Shown in pieces: positions 20,930 through 32,096 of a DNA stretch of 64,000 nt. Within the stretch, counting starts at the first letter, position 1. Each line of letters opens with the position of its first letter. The stretch covers positions 3,596,001-3,660,000 of the forward strand of contig NC_085889.1 in NCBI RefSeq assembly GCF_035222375.1, written 5' to 3'. Both the position numbers and the translations under genes were made by a program. The notes under the pieces are model-generated. The model ran no database searches. It had not been told where the DNA came from and worked only from the letters and a program-made list of their open reading frames with translations. The DNA is from Podospora pseudocomata (lineage: Eukaryota > Ascomycota > Sordariomycetes > Sordariales > Podosporaceae).

Positions 20930-22990
20930 TTACAAAGTAACACCTGTTCCAGCCGCCGGAGGCGTAAGTGTCAACAGATTAAGTGCACCACCGGGAGACG
21001 TGTTCGCAGCTGGACCCGGTGTCGTCGCGCCGGCTTTGCTCGTCATCTGCGCCAGCGCCTCCCTCTCCGCCTTCTCCCTATCCCGCTGCTCCTTCTCGAG
21101 CTTCGTGATTCTTGGCTTCCTCACGGTGCCACCTCTCGAACCGGGCCCGCCACCTCGGCCCCGTCCGCTCTCGCCGCCGCCACGAGCACCACCCCTGGAT
21201 CCTCTTCCACGTCCACCACGACCGCGTCTTGGGGGTCCCTCGGGCACAACAGGTTTCTCCACCTCGGGGATCAGAGGTCCGCTGTAGACGAAGAATCCAT
21301 CCCTGCTCGCAGCTGCCTGCTCTTCCCAGAGCATCTCAGAGTCATCCACAAAGTCATCATCCTTGTCGTACTCGTCCTCCTTGAAATTCCGCTTCTTCCT
21401 CGCCGGCTTGGCAGGAGCAGCTTCGGGGCCGCTGGCCGGATTTCCGTTGCCCATGCCGCCCATTTCCACATTGCTGTTGTCGGCCTCGCTCAGGTCTTCC
21501 TCCATTTCGTCCCCAGTGTCACGGCCGCTGCCATTCTTCTCCTTCTCCAAAGCGGCCGTGGCAGCTGCGATGAGAGCCTTGCGCTCCCGCGAGGCAGCCA
21601 ATCTGGGGTGCAAAGCGTCCCATCCGTAGCGTTCCTCGGCCATGCGCATGAAGTTGACATACTTGTTGTTCTCACCTTGCTTGAGCGGGATGTGAAGCGC
21701 GATGCTGGGCGGCTCGACCTCCTCGCCGGGCTTGGCCCTCCCGAAATCCAAGATGGAGCGCTCGCTGGCTGGAAGGGGCGGCAGCGAGTCCTTCTCCTTG
21801 ACTCCGTTGATTTTTGGCGAGCTGCTGGTGCTGCTGCGCGCCTTCTTGTTGGCCTTTGTTTCTTGCTGGACAACAGCCGCGATCTTCTTGCTCTGGACAG
21901 GCGCGGGCGGGGCAGCAACCGCGGCAAGCGAGGAGCCGCTCGGAATCGACGACATGCTGGTAAATGAATTCATTTTGGGTTCTGGCTTGCTAACGGAGGC
22001 AGGCGCCGGAGGTGGTGGCGGGGGACGTCTGGCTTCGGCCAATGTGGGCTTGGGCATGGTAGCAGGGGTGGCCAGGACGGGGTTGGCCGGAGAAGCAGGG
22101 ACTGATGATGGCTCCTGGAAACGCGGCTGCGAAGTAGTTGTTGTAAACGATTGCGTCGGTCTGGGTGAAATGATGGAGGTCGGAGGATCAACTAGGCTGG
22201 CAATAGATGGCGATGCGCTGGCCCTGTTGGGAGCCTGGGCAGGCGCGCGAGGTGAGCCAAGCGGACCTCCGGTGCCATAGGGGTCGCGAGATACCATGCT
22301 TTCCCTAATGGGGTCGTAGTTGCCTCGGATGGGATCAAACATCTGCCTGGCAGGCGCCGTCGGCTGGGGCTGCGGAGGTGGCTCGTCGCTGTTGAGGAGA
22401 TTCTGCATTTGCATCGAGGTCATGCTCTCTCTCTTGGGCGGCGTCTGGACGAAGCCGGCGCCACCGTCCAACGACATGCGCATCGAGGTGAGTTCTGTGA
22501 TCTTGGGCTGACGAGCTGCTGCTGCTGCTGGGGGACCAGAGGCAGCCCGCGCATCCATCTCCGAGTTTGTCTCATTGCTCTCGGTAAGAGCGGCTTTGCG
22601 TTTCCTCTGAACAGGCGGGGCATTGGGGTCCTTGGGTTTCCTCGGCCGACGCTGCTTGGGTGGCTCGACAGTCCCATCAGGTGCGACCTTCGGCTTGACT
22701 GTGCTACCAGGCTTCCGGCCCGGCTTTTTCCTAGGAACGCCGGCGGCGGTCAGTTGTGTGCCGGGCGGGTACTCGGAGGCTTGCTGTTGCTGGACCTGTT
22801 GCTGCATAATACCAAATCTGGCAGCTGACCCAGGGTCGACAATGATCTCGTCCATTTCGATGTTGGCTCTGGCGGCGTTGATGATCCGAGTGGGCGATCC
22901 AGGCTCGGAAATGGCAGAAGGCGGTGATGACAACAGGGAGGGTGATGAGCTGTGATACTGCTGCATCGCGGTGTTTTGATCCTCCTCCAC
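20930..22990 (-). CDS. hpc2: HIR histone chaperone complex subunit Hpc2 (ubinuclein family)
   Basis: One exon of 686 codons. Most of the chain is low-complexity and rich in P, S, Q and A. Two basic AT-hook-like stretches occur early (KKPGRKPGS near residue 90 and RRPRKPKDPNAPP near 115). A conserved block near residues 415-490 (SERSILDFGRA, then GENNKYVNFMRMAEERYGW) is followed by the signature Hpc2/UBN1 segment at about 540-575, DKDDDFVDDSEMLWEEQAAA then GFFVYSGPL. This segment contacts the Hir1 subunit and H3-H4 in known complexes. The protein should act in replication-independent H3-H4 deposition and histone gene repression in the nucleus. The C-terminus has RGG-type repeats (RGRGGRGRGSRGG) and a basic helix rich in E, K and R. 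Length and order fit fungal Hpc2; the start at 22990 is the first in-frame ATG. Confidence 0.9.
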   Translation of the reverse strand: MEEDQNTAMQQYHSSSPSLLSSPPSAISEPGSPTRIINAARANIEMDEIIVDPGSAARFGIMQQQVQQQQASEYPPGTQLTAAGVPRKKPGRKPGSTVKPKVAPDGTVEPPKQRRPRKPKDPNAPPVQRKRKAALTESNETNSEMDARAASGPPAAAAARQPKITELTSMRMSLDGGAGFVQTPPKRESMTSMQMQNLLNSDEPPPQPQPTAPARQMFDPIRGNYDPIRESMVSRDPYGTGGPLGSPRAPAQAPNRASASPSIASLVDPPTSIISPRPTQSFTTTTSQPRFQEPSSVPASPANPVLATPATMPKPTLAEARRPPPPPPAPASVSKPEPKMNSFTSMSSIPSGSSLAAVAAPPAPVQSKKIAAVVQQETKANKKARSSTSSSPKINGVKEKDSLPPLPASERSILDFGRAKPGEEVEPPSIALHIPLKQGENNKYVNFMRMAEERYGWDALHPRLAASRERKALIAAATAALEKEKNGSGRDTGDEMEEDLSEADNSNVEMGGMGNGNPASGPEAAPAKPARKKRNFKEDEYDKDDDFVDDSEMLWEEQAAASRDGFFVYSGPLIPEVEKPVVPEGPPRRGRGGRGRGSRGGARGGGESGRGRGGGPGSRGGTVRKPRITKLEKEQRDREKAEREALAQMTSKAGATTPGPAANTSPGGALNLLTLTPPAAGTGVTL

Positions 22991-24881
22991 TGGGCGTGCC
23001 CCCTACAAGCTGCACAAAAACCCCCTTTGTGTGTGGTCGGTTGGGTTTAAAGATGAAGTAGCTCAAAGGCGTATGCGTATGGTGGTATATCGGTATCGAT
23101 ATCGGTATAAAGATGGACAAGTTCAAGGTAACGTATAACTAAATATAAAAACCAGCTGGTGATTGGCTCCTTTTTTTGCTTTGCACCGGTTTGGGATGCG
23201 GAGGCGTTGGTTGGTCCAAGCGTCTCCTCCGTTGGTTGTTGTGTCGCGGGTGGAGTTTGCTGCTTCTGAATGCCTTCACTCGCCGAGGGCGCTGCAAAAG
23301 AGACAGCGGTCGGCGACAAAATGGGCGGTGTCCGGGCTGTTTGGAGGGATGCAGCAGTCAAAAGCGTATGGATCAATTCGGAAAAGACGCGGGAATCGAA
23401 ATACGATGGTTGCGCGATGCAGGCACACCAGGTGTCAATGAAACTGATGGGAGTCGATTCTTTTGTGGTGGTTGTTGACTGCAAAAAGTGTGGAAAAAGA
23501 GAGTGAGAAAAGGAGGAAATTTTGGGGTGCTGGGCGGCGAGGAACAGGACGGGGATGGGCTCTGTTTTGGAACTTTTTTTTTTATTACTTTGCAGCTGGC
23601 GAGGGAAAACCGGGGCTTGACCACCAAAGGGACATTTGTTCTGGAAAAAAACGAATTAAACACCATTAACAAGAACACTCAGACCAGGTTGCCAGTCCAG
23701 CCAGTGATGGAGCCAAGCGAACGGCCAAAAGAGGGAAACGCAGTCATCAGATACATCAGACGGTTTGCCGATATCAGATTAGGTGATGGGAATGCCTCTC
23801 TGGCAGCTGGCCACCGCCTGACCAACCACTCATGGAGGGAGTAGGGTGACTGACCGGAGGGGGAAATGCCTTGGTTGCTCTGGCTGGGAAATGGAAGACG
23901 ATAAAATAATATCAATGCTCTCTGTCGTCACAAGGCCTGGCTGTTAGAGGTCCCCCACCGGCGGGAAGTGACTTTAAAGTGTGACAGGGGAGAGGGGGGG
24001 TTCGTCGCAGAGCCGAGAGCGCGGAAGAGGCTCGCGCGGGGCGGCTTGGGTCCTGCGGTATCCTGCAGTGCCCTGCACACGGTACGGTAGGTACGAGGGT
24101 ACTTCTGGATCTTGTACCCCGCCCCCCGTTTCGCATTCGGGGTGGGACGATGCGTGACATTCTCCGCAGTGTCCGACCCACAATTGAGGGACAAAATAAA
24201 CGTGCCGGGACAGGCACAGGACATCCCTGATCGAAGCACAAGCCACATCCAATTCCACCAAGTCCCAATTCTCCGATCTATTACAACAAGCCGGTCGGTG
24301 TCTGTATACAAGTCAGAAGATGCTTGGGACGCAGTGAGAGAATGGAGAAGAGATTATACTCCAGATATACACCTAGTTAGACGTGGTAGACTTCTGCAGC
24401 GATATATCTGTCCCTGTGCCTTCCGATCCCGAGACATGGCGTGTCTTGTATTCGTGCACTAACGATGCAATTTTCCGCTGCTTCACGTGCTGTGGCGCCG
24501 GTCTGCTACAGCAAACCGCTCCACGCTGTGCGAGTCTCTTCTCTCAGTTTCTCAGAAAAATAGCCAAAAGTATCGTTTTCTACACCTGCGAAACACTGGC
24601 CTGCATCTGAACGAGTGTTTCGAATGCCGTGCACAGACCAGGCCCGGTGCCATTCGGCCTTAGATCGACGCTAGCAGTGACGGGTAATTAGATAAGCAGC
24701 CACCCCTGTCCAGCTTCCAAAAGCTTCGTTAAAGTGGGGGGCCAATAACGATAACGATAACGGATAACTTGCTGGTGACGGAACCTTTTCTATCAGCACA
24801 AAGTAACTTCTTCACCAACGCTCGCCCATTCGACCATCACCACACACACACACCCACCAAAAAAAAAACCTCCCCGACAAA
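22991..24881. other. Divergent region between the HPC2 and RPAP1 genes
   Basis: About 1.9 kb with no supported gene. Near HPC2 there is a repeat of CGGTAT/ATCGAT (about 23085-23108), just over 100 bases upstream of its ATG. A 145-codon minus frame at 23047-23484 lies in the probable HPC2 leader and has no domain; it could be an upstream ORF. The RPAP1 side carries a GATAA cluster (listed separately) and a CA/poly(A) leader ending at the ATG. Confidence 0.5.
24691..24767 (+). promoter_or_regulatory. GATAA cluster with CCAAT box upstream of RPAP1
   Basis: Four GATAA motifs lie at 24691, 24750, 24756 and 24763; the last three are spaced 6 and 7 bases apart in a small tandem repeat. A CCAAT pentamer is at 24742-24746. 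The cluster ends 115 bases before the RPAP1/Rba50 start codon. GATA-factor binding is an inference; single GATAA sites are common by chance. Confidence 0.35.
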
Positions 24882-26180
24882 ATGGAGGGATTCGGACTAG
24901 AGGTACGAGACGTTCTCGAACACACACCCGACGAGGTCAAGCCCCCGAGCTTCCCGACTCCCGCCAACCAGTCCGCGACCGGATTCCCAGCACCCAAGAA
25001 ACGAGTTTCTGCCTTCAAGAAGCAGCGCCAGAACAACAACACGAGTATGCTCCCGACTCCTCCAGCCCAATATGGCCCAGAGCGGCCACCAGCACCAAAG
25101 CCAGAGGTGTCAGAAAAGCAGAGAATCGCCGAGGAAAATGACGCCCTTTTAAACTCGTTGCCGCCCGATCAGATCATGGAAGAACAGCGCGACCTTTTCA
25201 AGAACCTTGATCCAAAGCTCATCCAAATGCTCCTCCGGCGCGCAAACCTCGACGATTCCGGTCCCGCGAAATTCGATCCGTCCCCAGAACCCTCTTCGAG
25301 CGCGAAAACAGCCCCCGTAACAACCACGACCAAGCCCCCCAAAGTCACCGTCGAGGACGTCTCAGAAAACATACCACCACCACCATCCAAGAAAGATCCC
25401 ACAAAACCCAAGAAAACAGTCACCTTTGACGAAGACGCCGCTCCCCCAGCTCCCCCAGCCAACCTCATCCCCGTCAAAAAGATCACCACCACCGACCCAA
25501 ACCTCGTCATAACCCCCTCCAACGCCCCCGACGAAGCCCACACATTCTACACCCACTACCCCCAACCCCCCACTGTCCCCGACCTCGACCCCGAAGACCC
25601 GGACTTTCTCGAGAAAATGCACTCCAAATTCTTCCCTAACCTCCCCGCCGACCCCTCCAAGCTCGCCTGGATGGCCCCCATCCCCACCCCGGGCTCCGCC
25701 GCCGACAAAGAATCCCCTTACTACCCAGGCCAAGACTCACTCCCCATCTCTGCGCTGCGCTTTGACTTTCGCGGTTTACTCATCCCACCGAGATTATCGC
25801 GGCAAATCCCTGTAACGAAGGGTCTTCACCACCATGGTGAGGCGCCCGAGGCGGCGGGGTATACTATTCCCGAGTTGGCGAGATATGCGAGATCGGAGGT
25901 CCCAGCGCAGAGGTGTATTGCTTATCAGACGCTGGGCAGGATGCTGTACAGGTTGGGAAGGGGTGATTGGGGGAAGGGTGAGGGTGGGAGGGTAGGGGAG
26001 GAGGACGATTTGGCGTTTGGGTTGTGGAGGTGTTTCAAGGAGAATCGGGTGGTGGAGAGTATTGAAGAGGAGGTGCAGGGGGAGGAGGGGAGGGGGCACA
26101 GGAGTTGTTATGCTTATGCGACGGAGGCGTTGTGGCTGTTTGAGAAGGGGGGTTGGAGAGAGAGGTGGAGGGGGATGTGA
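24882..26180 (+). CDS. rba50: RNA polymerase II-associated protein 1 (RPAP1/Rba50)
   Basis: One exon of 432 codons. Residues about 20-50 hold the basic ATGFPAPKKRVSAFKK segment typical of fungal members. Residues about 81-122 match the RPAP1 N-terminal domain (LNSLPPDQIMEEQRDLFKNL then DPKLIQMLLRRAN). After a Pro/Lys-rich linker, residues about 292-370 match the RPAP1 C-terminal domain (LRFDFRGLLIPP, then YTIPELARYARSEVPAQRC and LGRMLYRL). The family helps assemble and import RNA polymerase II in concert with GPN GTPases and chaperones. Length is near that of yeast Rba50 (about 440), far shorter than metazoan RPAP1. The ATG follows a CA-rich leader and a poly(A) run, a good fungal start context. 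The codon-rich C-terminal coding strand becomes G-rich without loss of frame. Confidence 0.9.
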   Translation: MEGFGLEVRDVLEHTPDEVKPPSFPTPANQSATGFPAPKKRVSAFKKQRQNNNTSMLPTPPAQYGPERPPAPKPEVSEKQRIAEENDALLNSLPPDQIMEEQRDLFKNLDPKLIQMLLRRANLDDSGPAKFDPSPEPSSSAKTAPVTTTTKPPKVTVEDVSENIPPPPSKKDPTKPKKTVTFDEDAAPPAPPANLIPVKKITTTDPNLVITPSNAPDEAHTFYTHYPQPPTVPDLDPEDPDFLEKMHSKFFPNLPADPSKLAWMAPIPTPGSAADKESPYYPGQDSLPISALRFDFRGLLIPPRLSRQIPVTKGLHHHGEAPEAAGYTIPELARYARSEVPAQRCIAYQTLGRMLYRLGRGDWGKGEGGRVGEEDDLAFGLWRCFKENRVVESIEEEVQGEEGRGHRSCYAYATEALWLFEKGGWRERWRGM

Positions 26181-27075
<895 letters not shown>

Positions 27076-28932
27076 TCACTTCGACCCCCCATTAGCCAAC
27101 CCAGCCCTCAACTCATCCACCTCCCTCTGCAACCTCGTCAAATCAGCCAGTATATCCACCCGGTCACCACCACCACCCCCAGGTGAGGACACCACCACCT
27201 CATCCGTCGTGTCCGGTGTTGCCGCCGTCGCCATCGCCATAGCACTATCCCTAACACTACCACCACCACCACCCCTATGCTTCGGCACCGGCGGCGCCGG
27301 CTTGCTATTCCCACTACTCCTCCTCACCACCCCCTCCCCCGCTGCCCCGACAGGTTTCTTAGCCCTCACACTCGCCCCCCTAGCCGGAGGCGGCGGCGGC
27401 GGCGTCAACTTCTCCTTTGCCGTCCCTACCACCGGTGGAGGGCTGGCAATAGCTTCTACCACCGATCCCGCCAGCGTCGGTGTGACCACACTGTTATTAT
27501 TCGGCGTACTACTCCCAGACAGTGTCGGCGGCGGAGATACAGCCTCACCACTGGGCAACGCCACCACCCTCTGCGATGGTCTCCTCGGGGGCGGCGGTGC
27601 CGGCGCGTGGATGTTGGCTCGTAAGGAAGAAGACCGGGAACGGGTCGATTCCATTGATGATCGACGAGTACTGCTAAACAATTCCTCCTCTGGTGAAAAA
27701 GGCCTAGACTCGGACCTGCCATGATGTGGTTGTCGTCTCGGCGGGGGGGCAGGTTTTCTTGACGGTGGTGGTGTCGGCAGACTAGAAGTTGGGGAGGGGG
27801 GGCGTAAAGCGTGGATGATGTGAAGACCTGGGTCGGGCATGGCAGGCTCGGGAATCTTCCCCGCTGCTTCGTGGTCGAATATATTGCCATCTTCTGACAC
27901 CGAGGGTTGCGAAGGGAGGGGTTTGTTAACGTCTGACGGGGTTGGGGGCCGCTGTCGAGATGGTGACGTGACAGGTTTGGGGCTTGCTAGTGATGATGAA
28001 GACGAGGTTTTGCCGCCTAGGGAGCTGCTACTCTCCTGGCGGGTCGGGTCTGGTCGGATGAGTTTTCCATGGCGGGAGCTCGGGGGAGGGGGTTTCTTTC
28101 TCAGGATGGTCGGTGCAGGTTGGAGGGTGGCGGCGGGAGGATTGGGGAGTAACCTCTGCTGCTCATCTCCAACCGTCTGGCCTGGTATTTCCCGTGATAG
28201 ACGTGGCGTGTCCTGCAACTGTATCGTTATTTCCGTCCCAGCTCTTTCCTCCGCCCTCCCGAGATCAGCACTCGACCGTGCCGGTGTTGATCCCCCGGTC
28301 TGTCCAGTCAACAACAGCCTCCTGAACGCATCCACATCCAGCCCCCCCCTCGACCCTCCTGCCCCCACCTCAGTTTCCCCCCTCTCCTCCAACCCTGGTT
28401 GTCCCATCTGAAAAGATATCCTCGGCACCCCTCCCTCCCGCCGCCTCTCCCCCTCTTGCACCGCTAACTCCTCAACCGAGCTCTTATTCGACCCCCCACC
28501 CACCCCAAAAGGATCTACCTCCACCACCTCCTCCTCCTCCTCCCCCTCTTCCTCCTCCTCCTCACTACTCTCACTACCACTATCACTCTCCTCATCCGGC
28601 TCCCCAATCGGCGGGAACCTCTCCCCAAACCCATCACTCTCCTCCGGACTACTCGGCGGCGGGCTCTGCACCCTCACCTTCTTGACAACCTTTTGCTTCA
28701 GAAAACTCGTCGTCGGCGGCGGCTGAGCCGGTCTCGGTACACCCTGCAATGTTTCCCAGAATTGATCACCGCCGCCGCCCCCAATCGTCAAACTCGAGGT
28801 ATTATCATCCCCCTGTATCGTCGGCGGTGGTGGTGGAGGAGGGGTCGTCGACTGCCGATCTGGGACGTCGGTAGCGGCAACGGGCTTGCGACGAAACGGG
28901 TTATTGGAATTGAACGATGGCTGGGCGGCCAT
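27076..28932 (-). CDS. Proline-rich low-complexity protein of unknown function
   Basis: One frame of 618 codons; no enzyme domain is recognised. The first residues contain NSNNPFRRKP (about 7-16), and a second conserved-looking basic block, SFLKQKVVKKVRVQSPPPS, follows at about 77-95. The middle is acidic (a run of E near 120-140) and then rich in P, S, R and K with many PPPP stretches that could bind SH3 or profilin-type partners. The last 35 residues (DILADLTRLQREVDELRAGL) look like a short coiled coil. The composition suggests an adaptor or scaffold, but that is inference. The start at 28932 begins MAAQPSFNS and is the first in-frame ATG after a stop-rich region. The long uninterrupted frame and ordered termini argue for a real gene; no function is claimed. 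Confidence 0.75.
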   Translation of the reverse strand: MAAQPSFNSNNPFRRKPVAATDVPDRQSTTPPPPPPPTIQGDDNTSSLTIGGGGGDQFWETLQGVPRPAQPPPTTSFLKQKVVKKVRVQSPPPSSPEESDGFGERFPPIGEPDEESDSGSESSEEEEEEGEEEEEVVEVDPFGVGGGSNKSSVEELAVQEGERRREGGVPRISFQMGQPGLEERGETEVGAGGSRGGLDVDAFRRLLLTGQTGGSTPARSSADLGRAEERAGTEITIQLQDTPRLSREIPGQTVGDEQQRLLPNPPAATLQPAPTILRKKPPPPSSRHGKLIRPDPTRQESSSSLGGKTSSSSSLASPKPVTSPSRQRPPTPSDVNKPLPSQPSVSEDGNIFDHEAAGKIPEPAMPDPGLHIIHALRPPSPTSSLPTPPPSRKPAPPPRRQPHHGRSESRPFSPEEELFSSTRRSSMESTRSRSSSLRANIHAPAPPPPRRPSQRVVALPSGEAVSPPPTLSGSSTPNNNSVVTPTLAGSVVEAIASPPPVVGTAKEKLTPPPPPPARGASVRAKKPVGAAGEGVVRRSSGNSKPAPPVPKHRGGGGGSVRDSAMAMATAATPDTTDEVVVSSPGGGGGDRVDILADLTRLQREVDELRAGLANGGSK

Positions 28933-30902
28933 TGTGTCTTTGACTTGTAGCAGAAAGGTAGGTCAAGAATATAAAAATATAAACAAGCTATAGACTTGAG
29001 AGGCGCGCGGCTGGCGCAACAGCTGCAATCACGCAACAAGATAATAGGTCGGTTGAACAGCCCGGGCGTGTGCCTTGGTAGTAAGGTTTGGTTAAAAAGA
29101 GCCACTTAGGTAAGGTACGGTGGTGGTGGTGGCATCGCTGATGGGTGCCTGATTAGAACCGAACCGGCCGCCGCTGACTTCCAATAACTTGGACAGTGAC
29201 GCGGGTTGTCGGATGCGGTCGGGATTAGCGGGGTTGGTTTGTTGACGTTGGGTGCTTGTCCGTCTCCAATGCACGTTTCCACAACAGCTTGGGTGATGAA
29301 AAATGTAGATAGCTATCTAGGTGGTAGGTAGTGTGTCAAAGGATTAGACAGCAAACGGAAGCTCCCTCCCCAGAGCTGAGCTGTGCTGTGCTTCCTGGGC
29401 CACGCCAACAGTCGATCAGGCACAGCAACAGCACCTGAACCAGATGACGGCAGAATCCCTTTCCGGAACACACGCACCCACGTTTCGATAAGGAACCTTC
29501 CGATAAGACTGGCAGTGTACCCCGCTAGGTAGCTCCGAACGGCAAGACCCACTTGAGAACATGCAGGACATGCTTGTCTGGGCACGGACCAGCATGAATC
29601 GGCGTGTAAGTGCCACAACTGGTGAAGCCTCAGATTTCTCGTTGGCCCACTTTGATTGACACCTGTGCCGTGGTTGGGTATACATATGAGACAGACACAT
29701 GTGTATTTTGATAGATGTATCCGGACCGCTGAAGAATACATCTTGATCACAATCATCAATCCCAATTTTATCGCGAGATTTCTGTCAAGAAGAATGAGTT
29801 AGCTGGCTGATCACATTCCCCCATCTCAAGCGGTGAACAAAACCTCCCCCCGCAACAACGCCCCCAATAATCCCGCATTTTCTTCTTGCTCTTACCTTTC
29901 CAAATCTAGATTTACCATCTCAGCAAGTTACAAATGGTAGTCAACCCTCCAACTCAAAACACATCCCCAAAAAAAACAACAAAAAAAAAACAAGGAGTGG
30001 CCGATGAGGAACCACACCCCTGACCCCGACCCCGACCCCTGGGCGGCAGAAAAATGAGAATGGGGTCAAACCGAAAATGTAAACAACCCCCGGTTGACGC
30101 GCCACCTACGCGTCGAGGAGCCCCTCCCCCCACTTGTTGGACCCCTTCTTTCTCTTCTCTCTGTATCCCTCCAGATCAAAACCACCATTCACTCATTCAC
30201 TCAAAACTAACGTGAGACGTCTCCAAAGATTTTGTCGGAAAGTAATTCAATTGGCATGTATAATTACAACTCATCAGGCCCCAAAAACCCCCCAGCCGAG
30301 ATTTTAAGCCCACCTACCCACCCTACCTCCAACAAAAATCCTCTAACGCCTCCCTGCCCCCAAAAGTCTACCCTCTTTTGCGCGCGCGCTTCCGGTTCCA
30401 ATGTCCTTTTCCGAATCATGTGTGTTTGTAGTGATGTCGCGGTACGAATGATGGTTGGGGTATCGATAGCAGAGAAAAACCAAATGCATCTTGAATGATT
30501 CCAACAAAGGCTGCTCGCAAGTGATGATGATCGTCGTCCGACCCCTTCCTGTCTTCATGGTTGAAAATGTTTGTTGTATATGCAAGCTGTGGGAAGAAGG
30601 GGGGAGGGGGGTATAGTAGAGCCAATAACCTTCGTCAACAAAAAGCATGTTTTTCCCACACGTTCTTCCCCCGTAATAAAAAAAAATGTGATACAGGCCC
30701 TCCGAAAACAATAAAAACCCGCGCGCGCGCAAAAATGGTGCCTAGAAAAAGCGGCCGCTTATCCCAATGATAACCCCCAAGATGATAGCCCCAGTGATAA
30801 TCCTGAACGCCAAACAAAAATAAAAATAAAAAAAACCAGAGCCGTCACATCAAACAAGTATAAAAAAAAACCATCATGACAAGAAAGACTGACCCTCGGC
30901 TT
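28933..30902. other. Upstream region of the proline-rich gene and 3' flank of histone H1
   Basis: About 2 kb without a supported gene. A block near 29.88-30.22 kb looks like a plus-strand promoter and leader: ACGCGC at 30097, ACGCGT at 30108-30113, then a C/T-rich tract and CACTCATTCACTCA. An ATG at 29934 opens a 29-codon frame only. A GCGCGC run lies at 30380-30388 and another at 30720-30730. The stretch next to 30902 is A-rich on the plus strand and should hold the histone H1 3' end. Confidence 0.45.
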
Positions 30903-32096
30903 CTACGCCGAGGCAGCTTCCGCCTTGTCAGCCTTCTTTGGTGTCTTCTCCTTCTTGGGGGCAGCGGCCTTCTTGGGAGCAGCCTTCTTGGGCGCGGCCT
31001 TGGCGGCGGGGGCAGCCTTGGTGACGCGACCGGACTTGGTCTTGGTCAGGACAGCAGGCTTCTCCTCAGCAGGGGCTTGGGCAGCCTGGATAGACAATGT
31101 CAGCGGATATTCATGAAAAGTCACGTGGGTGTCATAGGATGCTCACCTTCTTGGGGGCAGCCTTCTTCTCCTTCTTCTCCTTGGGCGCGGCAGCCTTCTT
31201 AGGGGCAGCGGCCTTCTTCTCCTTCTTCTCCTTAGGAGCGGCCTCCTTCTTCTCCTTCTTCTCCTTGGGAGCGGCAGCCTTCTTGGTGGCAGCCTTCTTC
31301 TCCTTGGGAGCAGCCTCCTTCTTCTCCTTGGGCGCGGCGGCCTTCTTAGGGGCAGCAGGCTTCTTCTCCTTGGGAGCGGCAGTCTTCTTGGCGAGCTTGG
31401 TACCGCCGGAGGGGCCCTTGGGCTGCTCGAAGATGCCCTTGTCGACACCAGACTTCAAGGCCTTGTTGAAGAGGGAGTCGAACATGTTGTCAGAGGCATT
31501 GATGGTGTTGTTGCTCTTGACATACTTCTTGAGGGATTGACGGCTGGCGGCTGAGTCAGTCCGAGGCGTTCATGTGATGTGTGAATGAGATAATTGTGAG
31601 GTGAGAGTGGGCGGGTGAGCCAAGGAGGCTGTGGTGGGCGGTCGCATTTGCGACACGCGCATCGTTGTGGATGTTCTCGCTACGCGAGATGGGTGGATGG
31701 GAGAAGAAAAAAATATGCAGAAATTTTCTTACCTGGAACCATTGCGATCCTTGAGCTGCAATTCAAGAAAAAGCAGCGTCAGTAAATGCGATCATGAATG
31801 CAAAGTGGGCAAAATCCGAGCGTAGTGAGACGTGGGATCAAAAACATCATGAGCTTCCTTCATCCTCATCTCACTTGCGACCGGACGCGTCTGCATGAAC
31901 CAACAGGGGCAGTGAAAATTACCTGAATGATGGCATCCGTGATCATATCCTGAATAAAAGTTAGATACGACTGATCAATCAAGAACATGTCCAATTTATA
32001 GACTCTTCATACCTGGTAGGAGGGGTGGACGGGGGCGGCCTTTGCCTTGGGGGCAGCGGCGCCCTCAGTCTTGGTCTCGGTCTTCTTGGGAGGCAT
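30903..32096 (-). CDS. hH1: Linker histone H1
   Basis: Five minus-strand exons are inferred: 32096-32013, 31949-31923, 31755-31733, 31543-31147 and 31085-30903. They join in frame to 237 residues, the same size class as Neurospora hH1. The N-terminus MPPKKTETKTEGAAAPKAKA leads into a winged-helix H15 domain of about residues 22-100. That domain is rebuilt only by splicing, with HPSYQ, DMITDAIIQ, LKDRNGS and SRQSLKKYVKSNN on successive exons. The long C-terminal tail is made of AAPKEKK and APKKA repeats, as expected for DNA linker binding and chromatin compaction. Two exons are only 27 and 23 bases, too small to be seen as open frames. All donors are GTRNG-like and acceptors are CAG. Introns 2 and 3 are longer (167 and 189 bases). 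Confidence 0.96.

Noticed and set aside
20903-21967. 354-codon plus-strand frame over HPC2
   Set aside because: Antisense of the HPC2 coding region, which carries clear ubinuclein-family motifs on the other strand.
30742-30804. Minus-strand 19-residue hydrophobic frame (IITGAIILGVIIGISGRF) after a CAG acceptor-like site
   Set aside because: It reads like a membrane-segment last exon, but no upstream exon with a matching donor and phase fits between it and the H1 stop; probably chance in the H1 3' region.
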